A stretch of 64,000 bases of DNA from PALSA-278 sp963760285 (GTDB lineage: Bacteria; Acidobacteriota; Terriglobia; Acidiferrales; UBA7541). The DNA lies in the NCBI GenBank assembly GCA_963760285.1, contig CAVXCI010000001.1:62001-126000 (forward strand). The letters run 5' to 3'. Position numbers and translations under genes: made by a program. Positions 9,469 through 19,880 of the stretch are shown here, piece by piece; position 1 is the first letter of the stretch, and each line of letters starts with the position of its first letter. A model generated the notes under the pieces. That model was not told the origin of the DNA. It did no database searches and saw only the letters and a list, made by a program, of their open reading frames with translations.

Positions 9469-11370
9469 ATGAAATTGTCTTTGTGCAGGATGATGGCTGC
9501 CACAATCCCGTTACTGATTCTTCCGTTGACGGGCGCGGGAGTTGTGTTTGGACAGGCCACCTCCGGCGCCATTCAGCTTTCCGTGGACGCCACGAGAGCG
9601 CCGCAGAAAATCCTGCACGCGCAAATGGCCATTCCGGTGAAGCCCGGCCCTCTGGTGCTCTATTACCCGGAATGGATTCCCGGAGAGCATATGCCGGACG
9701 GCCCCATCACCGACCTCGCCGGTTTGAAATTCACCGCCAATGGACAACAAATCCCCTGGCGGCGCGACCTGGTGAGCATGTTCACAATCCATCTTGATGT
9801 GCCGGCAGGCATCACCTCACTGAATGCGGATCTGGATTTCCTGCTTGCCGCCCCGGCGAGCGGGTTCTCGGGCGGCGCTTCAGCAACCGCGGAATTGGCA
9901 TTAATTAGCTGGAACCAAGTATTGCTCTACCCGGCGGGGCGCCCCGTGGCGGACATTTTGTTTGAACCCTCTCTTCGGCTGCCGCCAGGCTGGAAATTCG
10001 CGACGGCGCTGCCCGGCGCGCGGGAATCCGGCGACACGATTTATTTTGCAGCCGTGCCGCTTGATATGCTGGTGGATTCGCCCGTTCTTTCTGGCGAACA
10101 TCTTCGCGCCATCCAACTTTCGCCGGGACAGAATCCCCCCCACGAACTGGACATGGCATCGGACAGCGAAGCGGCTCTGGCGATTCCTGCGGCCACGGAA
10201 GCGGAGTATCGCAACCTGGTGGCGGAAACCGGTCCTCTCTTCGGCGCGCGGCACTATCGTGATTACCATTTCCTCCTCACGCTCAGCGATGACACTGCGC
10301 ATTTCGGACTGGAGCACCACGAATCCAGCGATGATCGCGTGGCGGAGCGAATGCTGATTGACGACAACCTGCGCCTGCTCGGAGCCGGATTGCTGCCCCA
10401 CGAGTTCACACATTCCTGGAACGGAAAATACCGGCGTCCAGCGGATCTCAGCACGCCGGATTATCAACAGCCTATGCGCGATGATCTGCTATGGGTCTAT
10501 GAGGGTCTGACGCAATATCTGGGAAGTATTTTGACCGCGCGCAGCGGGCTCTGGACGACGGAGCAGTACCGCGAAAACCTGGCAACTGTTATCGCCACCC
10601 TGACGGCGCACACCGGGCGGACCTGGCGTCCGCTGCAGGATACGGCGGACGCGGCGCAGATTCTCTATGATGCCCCGGAGGAATGGTCCTCCTGGCGGCG
10701 GGGCGTGGATTACTACGATGAAGGGATCCTGCTCTGGCTGGCGGTGGACACGAAGATACGCACGGAATCACACGGAAAACGATCCCTGGACGATTTCTGC
10801 CGCAGTTTTTATGGCGGACCCGGCGGCGAGCCGACGCTGAAGACCTACACCTTCGACGACATCGTTTCCGCGCTGAATTCCGTGGCGCCGTATGACTGGA
10901 CGGGGATGCTGAACGGCATGCTCACATCGCTCAATGCCAACCCTCCATTGGAGGGATTGCACGCCAGCGGCTGGGATCTGGCCTGGGACGAGAATCCCAA
11001 CGAGATTCAATCTGCCGCCGAGACCGTCCATCACGTGATGAATCTGGATTCAACCCTGGGCATGCGCGTGGACGCCGATGGAGTGGTGCATGACGTGATT
11101 ATTGGCCGGATGGCGTTTGCTGCCGGCATCGGACCGGACATGAAAATTACCGCGGTCAACGGGCGGCAATTTTCGCTGGAAGTGTTGCAGGATGCGGTTC
11201 GCGACTCCCGCTCGGCCAGCGTTCCGATTGAACTGCTGGTCGCCAATGGGTCCTACGTGCATCCCGTGAAGATAAATTACCGCGATGGTTTGCGCTATCC
11301 GCATCTGGTGCCCATTTCGGGACAGCCGGACATGCTGAGTGAAATCCTGAAGCCGTTGGCGGAGCGCTAA
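9469..11370 (+). CDS. Secreted M61-family glycyl aminopeptidase with PDZ domain
   Basis: 633 residues. A signal peptide covers about the first 28 residues (hydrophobic core ending VVFGQA). The zinc motif HEFTH is at 311-315, followed by the third-ligand region WVYEGLTQYLG, as expected for M61. A PDZ-like domain lies near the C-terminus (GIGPDMKITAVNGRQF). The start at 9469 was preferred to 9433 because AAGGAG lies 6 bp upstream and the signal peptide begins there. Predicted periplasmic peptidase. It ends one base before the next gene. Confidence 0.85.
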   Translation: MKLSLCRMMAATIPLLILPLTGAGVVFGQATSGAIQLSVDATRAPQKILHAQMAIPVKPGPLVLYYPEWIPGEHMPDGPITDLAGLKFTANGQQIPWRRDLVSMFTIHLDVPAGITSLNADLDFLLAAPASGFSGGASATAELALISWNQVLLYPAGRPVADILFEPSLRLPPGWKFATALPGARESGDTIYFAAVPLDMLVDSPVLSGEHLRAIQLSPGQNPPHELDMASDSEAALAIPAATEAEYRNLVAETGPLFGARHYRDYHFLLTLSDDTAHFGLEHHESSDDRVAERMLIDDNLRLLGAGLLPHEFTHSWNGKYRRPADLSTPDYQQPMRDDLLWVYEGLTQYLGSILTARSGLWTTEQYRENLATVIATLTAHTGRTWRPLQDTADAAQILYDAPEEWSSWRRGVDYYDEGILLWLAVDTKIRTESHGKRSLDDFCRSFYGGPGGEPTLKTYTFDDIVSALNSVAPYDWTGMLNGMLTSLNANPPLEGLHASGWDLAWDENPNEIQSAAETVHHVMNLDSTLGMRVDADGVVHDVIIGRMAFAAGIGPDMKITAVNGRQFSLEVLQDAVRDSRSASVPIELLVANGSYVHPVKINYRDGLRYPHLVPISGQPDMLSEILKPLAER

Positions 11371-11371
11371 T

Positions 11372-11635
11372 ATGAAATCACGATTCCAGGTGTATGTGGG
11401 TTGCGTGCTCGTCCTGGCGGGAATCATTCTTCTGGCCCATCCAGATTATCACCGGGGGAAAAAGAGCGAGAGGATCATGGTCGGCCAGCAACAGACCATT
11501 TTGCAGACGGAGGAAATCTATTCCTTTCCCCGTCCCGTCAGCGCTTTGATCGTCCTCTTCGGAATATTGTTGGCGGCCATTGGCCGCCAGCGCGTGGCCA
11601 GGGATCCCCGCTTTCAGAAACCACGGAAGAAATAA
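11372..11635 (+). CDS. Small two-TM membrane protein (DUF3185-like)
   Basis: 87 residues with two hydrophobic segments, at about residues 6-24 and 52-70. A charged loop between them contains QQTILQTEE. This resembles small DUF3185-type inner-membrane proteins of unknown function. It begins one base after the M61 stop and is presumably cotranscribed with it. Confidence 0.6.
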   Translation: MKSRFQVYVGCVLVLAGIILLAHPDYHRGKKSERIMVGQQQTILQTEEIYSFPRPVSALIVLFGILLAAIGRQRVARDPRFQKPRKK

Positions 11636-11667
11636 ATTCTATGGTTTGGATGGACGGGACATCTGAT

Positions 11668-12714
11668 TCAATAGCCCTCCCCTTTTTCCGGCAGCTTAAC
11701 CTTCCCAGCGAAATGGCGATAAACAAAAACTGAATACCCGGTCGCGAGGGCCATTCCGATGGTCCACCAGGCCAAACCGATTAGAAGGCCATGGGCGGCA
11801 GCCTGAGTATTGGCGACCGTCAGTCCGTATTCCGCCCGCGTGCTGGCAGGAAGGACGTAGGGGTAAAGGCTGGCGGCAACGCTGGTGAGCATCCCCAGAA
11901 GATACGCACACGAAGACAAAAAGGTGCGGCGGTCGTCTCCTATGGCGGAGAACCACTTCACGCCAACGAGACCGGCGACGGCGATGAACGGGAAAACGAA
12001 ATTCCAGATGTGTGATGAAAGACCTGGCCAGAGATGCGGCTGGAGCCGAAAACTGGCGATGGTGACGAGAACTGTTGCGCCCGCGACCAGCCACCATACC
12101 AGACCGCCAATTTTTCGCGCGCGTGCGCGAATGTCGCCTTCGGTGCGAAATGCCAGCCAGCATGCGCCGTGAAGAGTGAGTGCGGCGAGCGATGTGACTC
12201 CGACAAGAATAGTAAACCAATCCAGAATGCCTGGGTTTGGACCTGGCCGGAAGTTGGTCCACAACGCTTCAAAGAAGAGCCCATGTTCATCCAGAGGAAC
12301 GCCGCGGATGACATTCCCCAGGGCCGCGCCATAAAAAATTGCCAGCGATATGCTGGCCAGGACGAAGACGGCGTCCCAAAATGCAGGCCACACGAGGCCT
12401 TCGACGTGACTGCGAAATTCAATGGATATTCCGCGGAGAATCAGGAACCAGAGAACCATCATCAGGGGAAGATAAAACCCACTGAAACTGGAGGCGTAAA
12501 GCGCGGGGAAGGCAAAATAAAGGGTGCCTCCCGCAGCCACCAGCCAAACTTCGTTGCCGTCCCAAACCGGGCCGATGGAGCGAAGCACCAACCGGCGCTC
12601 CTGGTCCGTGCGGGCGACAACAATGTGTACAATTCCCACTCCGATGTCGAACCCATCCAGAATGACGTAGACGGTAAGCATCACGGCGACGAGGCAGAAC
12701 CAGAGATTTCCCAT
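11668..12714 (-). CDS. cydB: Cytochrome bd ubiquinol oxidase subunit II
   Basis: 348 residues with about eight to nine membrane segments. The CydB N-terminus is clear (LDGFDIGVG at 20-28), as is GPVWDGNEVWLVAAGGTLYF with the conserved WDGNEVWL box. It forms the bd quinol oxidase with CydA, reducing O2 at low oxygen without pumping protons. It lies 12 bp after cydA on the same strand. No cydX or cydDC was found nearby. Confidence 0.93.
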   Translation of the reverse strand: MGNLWFCLVAVMLTVYVILDGFDIGVGIVHIVVARTDQERRLVLRSIGPVWDGNEVWLVAAGGTLYFAFPALYASSFSGFYLPLMMVLWFLILRGISIEFRSHVEGLVWPAFWDAVFVLASISLAIFYGAALGNVIRGVPLDEHGLFFEALWTNFRPGPNPGILDWFTILVGVTSLAALTLHGACWLAFRTEGDIRARARKIGGLVWWLVAGATVLVTIASFRLQPHLWPGLSSHIWNFVFPFIAVAGLVGVKWFSAIGDDRRTFLSSCAYLLGMLTSVAASLYPYVLPASTRAEYGLTVANTQAAAHGLLIGLAWWTIGMALATGYSVFVYRHFAGKVKLPEKGEGY

Positions 12715-12726
12715 CGGCAGCCTCCG

Positions 12727-14106
12727 TCATTCCGTCGCGGCCGGGACGGCTTCTCCCGGTCCGTGTTCAATTTCGCGGTAAGTAAGAAAAAGGAACAGAA
12801 TCGCCAGTACCGCATACATTCCGAAGAATCCGATAAGCGTGAACCAGGCGTTGCCCGCGGAAACCCGCGGGGATACGCCTCTTGAAGTTCGCATCAGGCC
12901 ATAAATGATCCATGGTTGCCGGCCCTCTTCCGCTGTGATCCAGCCAGCCGTATTGGCAATGAAAGGGAACGGAAGAGCCAGCATCAGAATCCAGAGCATC
13001 GGGCGCGTCCGGAACAGCATTCCACGCCAAAGCATCGACCCGGAAAGAACGAGGATGATGATGAAAATCGTGCCCAGTCCCACCATCACGTGATAGCTGA
13101 AATAAAGAATGGGAATCTGGTCGGGCCAGTTCTCCCGGGGGAAGTTGTCCAAGCCCTTGATCTCCGCCCTCCACGCACGGTAAGTAAGGAAACTGAGCAT
13201 ATTGGGAACCGTCAGCGGATTGTCCAATCGCTGGTTTCGCATATCCGGCTGGCCGAGTATGGCAATCGGCGCGCCTTCCTGGGTGTGAAAAATTCCCTCC
13301 ATGGCGGCGAGCGTGGCGGGCTGATAATGGGCCACCATGATTCCCTGTCCATCACCTGTGGGATACAGTTGGAGCACGGCGGCGGTCAGTCCGACGATGA
13401 CGCCCGTTCGAATAAAGATCTTGCCGTATTCCTCATGGCGGCGTGAGAGCAGATAGAATGCTCCGATGGAAGCCATGGTGAAGCAGCCGGTCTGCGTGGC
13501 GCCCAGCATCGTGTGGGCATATTGCCAAAGCCCCCAGGGATTCAAGAGGAGCTTCCAAAAGCTGGCGAGTTGAAACGAGCCATCCGCTCCCATTGCATAG
13601 CCCACCGGATTCTGCATCCACGCATCCGTGGCCACAATAAGATAACCGGACATCCACGAGCCCAGAAACACCAGAAACGAAGACATCCAGTGGCCTTTCG
13701 GGCCCAGACGTTTCTCGCCAAAGAGGAATAATCCCAGGAACGTGGATTCAAGGAAGAAGGAGAATACCCCCTCCATCGCCAGCGTTTGCCCGATAACGCC
13801 TCCCGCGGATCGCGAGAACTCCGACCAGTTGGTGCCGAATTGAAATTCCAAGGGAATTCCAGTAACCACACCGAGGGCAAAACTAATGCCAAAAATCTTC
13901 GCCCAGAATCTCGCTGCCCGATTGAAGCGCTCGTCATTATGGCGGATGGCGATGGTTTTCAGGATGAAGATAAGCAGCGCCAGCCCCATGGTAAGCTGGG
14001 GAAAAATGTAATGGAACGTTACCGTAAACGCGAAGTGCAATCGGTGAACTGTGAGCGCATCGTTCAATTCCTGCTCCCTTGCGCGAGGGGAGTACGTCCG
14101 CGGCAT
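12727..14106 (-). CDS. cydA: Cytochrome bd ubiquinol oxidase subunit I
   Basis: 459 residues, shorter than the ~520 of enterobacterial CydA, consistent with a short Q-loop (bd-I short or CIO-like type). Visible haem-ligand regions are the VHRLHFAFTVTFHY segment (axial His), the EFQFGTNW and AMEGVFSFFLES glutamates, QYAHTMLGA, and the GRQPW motif in the quinol-binding part. It is first in the cydAB operon and divergent from the S9 peptidase gene across a 183-bp gap. Confidence 0.93.
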   Translation of the reverse strand: MPRTYSPRAREQELNDALTVHRLHFAFTVTFHYIFPQLTMGLALLIFILKTIAIRHNDERFNRAARFWAKIFGISFALGVVTGIPLEFQFGTNWSEFSRSAGGVIGQTLAMEGVFSFFLESTFLGLFLFGEKRLGPKGHWMSSFLVFLGSWMSGYLIVATDAWMQNPVGYAMGADGSFQLASFWKLLLNPWGLWQYAHTMLGATQTGCFTMASIGAFYLLSRRHEEYGKIFIRTGVIVGLTAAVLQLYPTGDGQGIMVAHYQPATLAAMEGIFHTQEGAPIAILGQPDMRNQRLDNPLTVPNMLSFLTYRAWRAEIKGLDNFPRENWPDQIPILYFSYHVMVGLGTIFIIILVLSGSMLWRGMLFRTRPMLWILMLALPFPFIANTAGWITAEEGRQPWIIYGLMRTSRGVSPRVSAGNAWFTLIGFFGMYAVLAILFLFLTYREIEHGPGEAVPAATE

Positions 14107-14289
14107 GCTGCATTTCCCGGCCGGCCGGCGGAATCATGAGTCTCCCCGGATTGATTCTATGACGTCTGCGATGGGATTCACAACGGAATTGCGGCCGTCT
14201 TGAAAATACAAATCTGATGGCGCAACGAGCGGGAGAAAAGTACCATGTGATGGGTTTTTCAGCGTCGGGAAGCAATTTTCGGGGGAAGC

Positions 14290-16365
14290 ATGAAAAGAGT
14301 AAACGGGACCGCTGCAATTGTTGCAATTCTGATGACCGGCATGGCCATGCTGCTGTGCGCGGAAGCTCGCGCGCAGGATGCGCGGAAACGGGCCATCACT
14401 TTTCAGGATTTGATCTCCATGCATCGTATCAGCGATGTCCAGATTTCGCCGGACGGAAAGCGGGTCACCTACACCGTCTCGACTCCCGACCTGGCCGCGA
14501 ATCATTCCATGTCCGATATATGGATTGCGAGCGCCGGGGACGGGGATGCGCGGCAGTTAACGCGCAGCGGACACGATTCCCGCGCGCGCTGGGCCCCTGA
14601 CGGAAAAAGCATCGCGTTCCTCTCGTCACGCGACGGGTCACAGGAAATCTATTTGCTGGATGTAACGCGCGGCGGTGATCCGCAACGCCTCACCCGGCTC
14701 TTCACTGAAGCGGACAATGAGCTCTGGTCGCCGGATGGCAAAACCATCGCTTTTGTTTCGCGCGTCTATCCCGATTGCCCCGATGATGCCTGCAACGCCG
14801 CGCGCGATGCCGCCGCGGACAAAAGCAAAGTGAAGGGGCATATCTACGATAAATTGCTCTACCGCCACTGGACGGAATGGTCAGACGGCAAACGCAGCCA
14901 TCTATTCGTGGTTTCCGTTGATGGCGGAACGCCGCGCGATCTCACCCCCGGCGCGGATTACGACGTGCCCCCGTTTAATCTGGGCGCGCCGGAACCAATT
15001 GCGTTTTCGCCGGACAGCCGCGAAATCTGCTTCACCGCCAACACCGATAAAGATGAGGCCCTCAGCACCAATGGAGATTTGTTCACGGTTCCCGCGGACG
15101 CCAGCGCCGCGCCCAACCGCATCACCACCAATCGCGGCGACGATTGGGGTCCGGTCTATTCACCAGACGGCAAGTCCATTGCCTACCGCTCTCAGGCCAC
15201 CTACGGTTACGAGAGCGATGCCTGGAGACTGATGATTTACGACCGCCAATCCGCGCAGTCTACACAGATCGCGCGAAACCTGGACCGCAACCCGGAGTCG
15301 TATGCCTGGTCGCCAGACAGCCAGACAATTTATTTCAACGCCGAGAATGAAACGGAGATGCCGATATATGCGGTGGCGGCAAATCCCAACGCTGCGCCGC
15401 GCATGGTGGTGAGAGAAGGCTTCAACGACGAATTCGTTTTGAGCGCCGACGGAAAAACTCTGGCCTTCGCGCGAACCAGCCTGACCATGCCCGCGGAAGT
15501 TTTCGTCGCAAACGCGGATGGTTCCGGCGTGCGGCAAATCACCCAGCAGAATACCGCGTTGCTGGCGCAGCTTGACCTGCCGTCGCCGGAATTATTCTGG
15601 TTTCCAGGCGCCGGAGGTACAAAAATCGAAGGACTGCTCCTAAAACCTCCGCAGTTCGACGCCACGAAGAAATATCCCATGCTGCTGCTGGTCCACGGCG
15701 GGCCGCAGGGCGCATGGGACAACGCCTGGGGCTATCGCTGGAATCAGCAGGTGATGGCCGCGCCGGGATACGTGGTGGCCATGATCAATCCGCGCGGGTC
15801 AACGGGGTACGGCCAGGCGCTCACGGCGGAAATCAGCGGCGACTGGGGCGGAAAGGTTTTTCATGACTTGATGGACGGCGTGGACTACGCTGTGGCGCAT
15901 TATCCGTTCATTGACGGCGCGCGACTGGGCGCTGCCGGCGGATCCTACGGCGGCTACATGATGGACTGGATGGAGTCGCAGTCCAAGGGACGTTTCAAGT
16001 GCATCATCAGCCACGCCGGGCCTTACGATAATTTCAGCATGTACGCCACGGAAGAATTATGGTTTGAAGAATGGGAGTTCAAGGGCACGCCGTGGAGCAA
16101 TCCGGAACTGTATGACAAGTGGAATCCGGCAAAATACGCCGCGGACTTCGCAAAATATAAGACGCCGGTGCTGATCATCGGCGGCGAAAAGGACTTTCGC
16201 ATTCCCTATACCCAAGAGCTGGAATTTTTCGCCGCGCTGCAGCGCCAGGGCGTTCCGTCACGCCTGATTATTTTCCCCGACGAAGGCCATTGGGTACTGA
16301 AGCCCCAGAATAGCGAGCTTTGGTACAAGGAATTCCTCGGCTGGCTCGCCAAGTGGCTGAAGTAG
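14290..16365 (+). CDS. Secreted S9-family prolyl oligopeptidase/acylaminoacyl peptidase
   Basis: 691 residues with a signal peptide (about 1-29, ending CAEARAQ). A beta-propeller built of WD40-like PD40 repeats (for example RWAPDGKSIAF) fills about residues 45-420. An alpha/beta hydrolase domain follows. The nucleophile is Ser552 in GGSYGGYM. The Asp lies in GGEKDFRIPY and the His in DEGHW near the C-terminus, so the triad is complete. Predicted periplasmic or exported peptidase cleaving short peptides. Confidence 0.9.
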   Translation: MKRVNGTAAIVAILMTGMAMLLCAEARAQDARKRAITFQDLISMHRISDVQISPDGKRVTYTVSTPDLAANHSMSDIWIASAGDGDARQLTRSGHDSRARWAPDGKSIAFLSSRDGSQEIYLLDVTRGGDPQRLTRLFTEADNELWSPDGKTIAFVSRVYPDCPDDACNAARDAAADKSKVKGHIYDKLLYRHWTEWSDGKRSHLFVVSVDGGTPRDLTPGADYDVPPFNLGAPEPIAFSPDSREICFTANTDKDEALSTNGDLFTVPADASAAPNRITTNRGDDWGPVYSPDGKSIAYRSQATYGYESDAWRLMIYDRQSAQSTQIARNLDRNPESYAWSPDSQTIYFNAENETEMPIYAVAANPNAAPRMVVREGFNDEFVLSADGKTLAFARTSLTMPAEVFVANADGSGVRQITQQNTALLAQLDLPSPELFWFPGAGGTKIEGLLLKPPQFDATKKYPMLLLVHGGPQGAWDNAWGYRWNQQVMAAPGYVVAMINPRGSTGYGQALTAEISGDWGGKVFHDLMDGVDYAVAHYPFIDGARLGAAGGSYGGYMMDWMESQSKGRFKCIISHAGPYDNFSMYATEELWFEEWEFKGTPWSNPELYDKWNPAKYAADFAKYKTPVLIIGGEKDFRIPYTQELEFFAALQRQGVPSRLIIFPDEGHWVLKPQNSELWYKEFLGWLAKWLK

Positions 16366-16449
16366 CTGTCGCGGCGGATTTTGCGGTCGTTTGCGGCCAG
16401 CCGAAACATAGCGCAGCCAGCGACCGTAGTAGAGCTGGAGGAAAAACCA

Positions 16450-17418
16450 ATGGTGGATGACTTCGGCACAACAAATTTGTCCTCACAAGACACGGAAACG
16501 GCGGCATCGGCACCGCTACCACCGGCGCGGTCGGGCATCGCCAAAGTATTCCTTGGCCCCAATGGAATTCGCGCCGGATGGCGCCTGCTGATATTCATTC
16601 TGATCTTTGCCGTCCTTGTGGGCGCGCTGCAATTCACCCTCCTGAAGATTCCGGCGATGGCCGCGCGGCGCAAGGCGGCGAACCCGAATGTGATGACCGC
16701 ATCCGGGACCATCATCGGCGAAGGACTGGCGATTTGCTGCCTGCTGGTTGCCGCGTTCATAATGACAAAAATTGAAAAACGAAGTTTCGCGGACTACTAC
16801 CTTCCCCCGCGCGAAGCATTCGGAAAACGCTTCTGGCAGGGTGTGCCTTACGGCTTTGCGATGCTTTCGCTGCTGCTGGCCATCATCGCCGCGTTCCACG
16901 GATTCTCGCTGGGCGGAATGGCCGTAACCGGCCGGGAAGCTCTGAAATTCGGAATTCTGTATGGGATCGGATTCATCATGGTGGGAATTTTCGAGGAATT
17001 TTCCTTCCGCGGATACATGCAGTCCACGCTCACGTCGGGAATCGGATTCTGGCCGGCGGCGATCGTTCTATCCATTGCGTTCGGAGCAGGACACATCAAT
17101 AACCCCGCCGAGGCGTGGTTCGGCGCGCTGATGGCGGGAAGTTTCGGATTGCTGGCCTCCTTCAGTCTGATTCGTACTGGCAACATCTGGTTCCCCATCG
17201 GCATGCATGCGGGATGGGATTGGGGCGAGACGTTCTTCTACTCCACGCCCGATAGCGGCTTTCTGGCCAAGGGACATATGCTGAATACATCGTTCCACGG
17301 AGCCACATGGATTACGGGTGGAAAAGTCGGTCCGGAGGGCAGCGCGTTCGTCTTTCTCGTGCTGATTCTTTCGCCGCCGGGATTCACTTCCTTTTCCCCG
17401 CCGGGCGCGAAAACTTAG
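16450..17418 (+). CDS. CPBP-family intramembrane metalloprotease (Abi/CAAX type)
   Basis: About 322 residues, multi-pass. CPBP motifs are present: EEFSFRG (EExxxR), FGAGH (FxxxH) and a later HAGWD. The start at 16450 was chosen because GGAGG lies about 8 bp upstream; an in-frame start at 16381 would add a poor leader. The first 45 residues are low-complexity and polar. Its physiological substrate is unknown. The stop overlaps the convergent methyltransferase stop by 4 bp. Confidence 0.82.
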   Translation: MVDDFGTTNLSSQDTETAASAPLPPARSGIAKVFLGPNGIRAGWRLLIFILIFAVLVGALQFTLLKIPAMAARRKAANPNVMTASGTIIGEGLAICCLLVAAFIMTKIEKRSFADYYLPPREAFGKRFWQGVPYGFAMLSLLLAIIAAFHGFSLGGMAVTGREALKFGILYGIGFIMVGIFEEFSFRGYMQSTLTSGIGFWPAAIVLSIAFGAGHINNPAEAWFGALMAGSFGLLASFSLIRTGNIWFPIGMHAGWDWGETFFYSTPDSGFLAKGHMLNTSFHGATWITGGKVGPEGSAFVFLVLILSPPGFTSFSPPGAKT

Positions 17419-18482
17419 TGGGGAGTAGCCGCCGCGCTCTGCTGACTCGCCTTCGGCGCCGTGGATTCACCTGGTTGTCCGGATCCTTTTTTCCTGCCGA
17501 TTATGATGAACAGGCCGCCGTCGCCAGTGAACATCATTCCGGCCTGGGTGAGGAAGCGTGACATGCCCGTGCCCGAATCGTGAGCCTCGAAGAGTTTTTC
17601 CTCCTGGGAAAAATTGCCGAAATCCGCCTTGGGAATGCTGGAGACGAATTCGAATCCGTTGGATTCGTACCATTCGACAACTTCCGTGTAGCTGTGCTTG
17701 CTCTCATGGGGATGTTTGTACTGGTCCATGAACCAGGCGCGCTTGCGGGCCTCGTTGTAGGTCTTGTTGCGCATGTGGTCGTCGAGAAAACGCAGGCGGT
17801 CGCCGGACATGCGGAACAGAAAGCGGCGGAAATCGGTGGGCAGCCGGCCGATGGTGTTGTAAAGCCCGATGATGATGTGACCGCCGGGCTTCACCATGCG
17901 GGATATGGACTTGAAGCCGCCGAACGGGTCGCTGGTGTGGTGCAGCACGCCGTTGGAAATCACCACGTCGAACACGCCTTCCTGGAAAGCCGGCCGGAAA
18001 AGATTCATCTGCAGGAAGCCCGCGTTCTTGATGTTGCAGCGATCACGGAAGCCCTTGGCCAGGCGCAGTGAATTCAGGCAAAGGTCCGTTCCGAAGACGG
18101 TCCGCCCCCAGCGAAGGCCCAGGAAATTGCTCAGTTGGCCGGTGCCGCACCCGCACTCAATCACTCGCGAGCCAAAAGGAATCTGCTCATCCAGCAGCCG
18201 GGCGAAAACTCCCTTGTTCGCCTTCTCCGCCAGGCTTTCGCTGGTATCGAAATCGTCGTAATTGGGAAAAGGATTTTTCTCGTAAAAGGATTTCACCACG
18301 TCGGTCACGTCGCGCTTTTGGTCCGCCGGGTCGTGCGGATGAAAGAGCAGTGGGATGCCGTTATCGCTCGGGTAGAGCGCGTTGCAATTCTTACAAGAGA
18401 GCTGCTCTCCATCCAGACGGAGAGTTCCCCCACACTTGGGACAGGCGAACATTTCAAGATTCTTGACGATCAGGTCCTGCAC
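17415..18482 (-). CDS. SAM-dependent methyltransferase with N-terminal zinc ribbon
   Basis: 355 residues. The N-terminus has a Trm112-like CxxC...CxxC ribbon (CPKCGGTLRL, then SCKNC). The class I methyltransferase core includes VIECGCGTGQLSNFLG and GTDLC, then NGVLHHTSDPFGG. The C-terminus is low-complexity (KASQQSAAATP). The substrate is unknown; the next gene upstream is a glycosyltransferase, so a cell-surface or glycolipid substrate is possible. Confidence 0.8.
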   Translation of the reverse strand: MQDLIVKNLEMFACPKCGGTLRLDGEQLSCKNCNALYPSDNGIPLLFHPHDPADQKRDVTDVVKSFYEKNPFPNYDDFDTSESLAEKANKGVFARLLDEQIPFGSRVIECGCGTGQLSNFLGLRWGRTVFGTDLCLNSLRLAKGFRDRCNIKNAGFLQMNLFRPAFQEGVFDVVISNGVLHHTSDPFGGFKSISRMVKPGGHIIIGLYNTIGRLPTDFRRFLFRMSGDRLRFLDDHMRNKTYNEARKRAWFMDQYKHPHESKHSYTEVVEWYESNGFEFVSSIPKADFGNFSQEEKLFEAHDSGTGMSRFLTQAGMMFTGDGGLFIIIGRKKGSGQPGESTAPKASQQSAAATPH

Positions 18483-18639
18483 AGCGCAATTCCTCCCGCC
18501 TGGCCGGCTTCAGAAAAATCCCCGAGTGACGTGTTGAGTTTACGTTACATAACAGTTGAATTCCAAGTCAAGGAACACGGACTTAAAATGAAAGGGAGTT
18601 TTACGCCCACGCCGCCTCTCGTGCGGATGGCGCGGCTAT

Positions 18640-19737
18640 TTATCCCGCCCGGGGGGGTCTGGAGAGGGCTTCCATATAGACGCCGAGAGTGCCATCTACC
18701 ATGTGGTCATCCGAAAAATGGTCCATGACTGCGGCGCGCCCCGCCGCTCCCAGCCGTGCCGCTTCCTCCGGATTTTGGATCAGCCGGGAGATGGCGGCGG
18801 CAAATGCGCCCGGTTCGGGCAGGAGAAGAAGGCGGCCATTCTTCCCGTCAATCAGAATTTCCGGAATGCCTCCGCTGGCAACGGCGATTGAAGGAATGCC
18901 GCGCGCCATGGCGTCCAATAAGGAAGAGCCGAGCGGCTCCGCGAGAGAAGGGAATAAGAAAAAATCCAGCGCGGCGTATACGGAATCAACATCCTTGATA
19001 AATCCCGTGAATTTCACGCGGTCGAGAATGCGAAGGTCGCGCGCAACACCTTCCAGGTGGGAACGATACGGACCACGGCCCGCGAGCAGGAGGCGGCACT
19101 GCGGCTGTTTCTCGCGGAGAAGGGCGAGGGTTTGTAAAAGCGCTTCCTGCCCCTTTTCCGGCAGCAAATAACCCACGCAACCGAGGAGCCAATCTTTTTC
19201 GTCCACATCCCAATGCGCGCGCGCCTTCCTGCGCTGCGCGGCGTCGAAAGGGGGTGGCACCGGGACACCATCGTGGACCACGGTGATGCGCGATGGTTCC
19301 AGTCCGCTGGTAACTACGCTGGCGTCCACGAAACGCGATACGGCGATGATGCGCCGCGCGGCGCGATAGCGGGCCATGGACAATCGGCCGGAACTAAGAG
19401 GGTAAGCGACACGGCGCGAAACAATCAGTGAGGCGCGCCGGTGTGCGCCCGCCAGCCACGCGGCGGTCAGCCCGTGGGGATCGTGGGCGTGGACAACGTC
19501 AAACTTCTGCTCGCGAAGAAGGCGCCGGAGAGTGCGGACCATGGAAGCGCGTGGAAAGCGGGCGGATATGCCATGCACGTGAATACCGGTCTGCAGGGCG
19601 CGCTCCTCGAGCGGCGTGCCGCGAGCGGCGACCAATTCTGCTCCGTGACCCCGCGCAATGAGGCCGCGCATTAGTAGAAGCGCCTGCGCCTGCCCGCCGC
19701 GCCAATCGGGACGTGTATCCAGATGCAATGTGTTCAT
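18640..19737 (-). CDS. GT4-family glycosyltransferase
   Basis: 365 residues with the GT-B fold of family 4. An N-terminal RGG-type loop is present (DTRPDWRGGQAQ). The C-terminal donor-binding half includes GYLLPEKGQEALL, LAGRGPYR and the E-x7-E region SLAEPLGSSLLDAMARGIP. It probably transfers a nucleotide-activated sugar to a lipid or polysaccharide at the inner membrane. The gap to the downstream methyltransferase gene is about 157 bp. Confidence 0.85.
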   Translation of the reverse strand: MNTLHLDTRPDWRGGQAQALLLMRGLIARGHGAELVAARGTPLEERALQTGIHVHGISARFPRASMVRTLRRLLREQKFDVVHAHDPHGLTAAWLAGAHRRASLIVSRRVAYPLSSGRLSMARYRAARRIIAVSRFVDASVVTSGLEPSRITVVHDGVPVPPPFDAAQRRKARAHWDVDEKDWLLGCVGYLLPEKGQEALLQTLALLREKQPQCRLLLAGRGPYRSHLEGVARDLRILDRVKFTGFIKDVDSVYAALDFFLFPSLAEPLGSSLLDAMARGIPSIAVASGGIPEILIDGKNGRLLLLPEPGAFAAAISRLIQNPEEAARLGAAGRAAVMDHFSDDHMVDGTLGVYMEALSRPPRAG

Positions 19738-19880
19738 TCAGTTGGCAAGAGTCTAGCATCGCCGTGGAAAGCGCCGTAGAACCGGTTTCCACCATGTGCC
19801 CTTCTTCATAGGTAAGAACTCATTGACGCGGGAGAAGATGAGGTCTATCTTCGTCCCGTTATTCCCTCCGGAGGCACGGC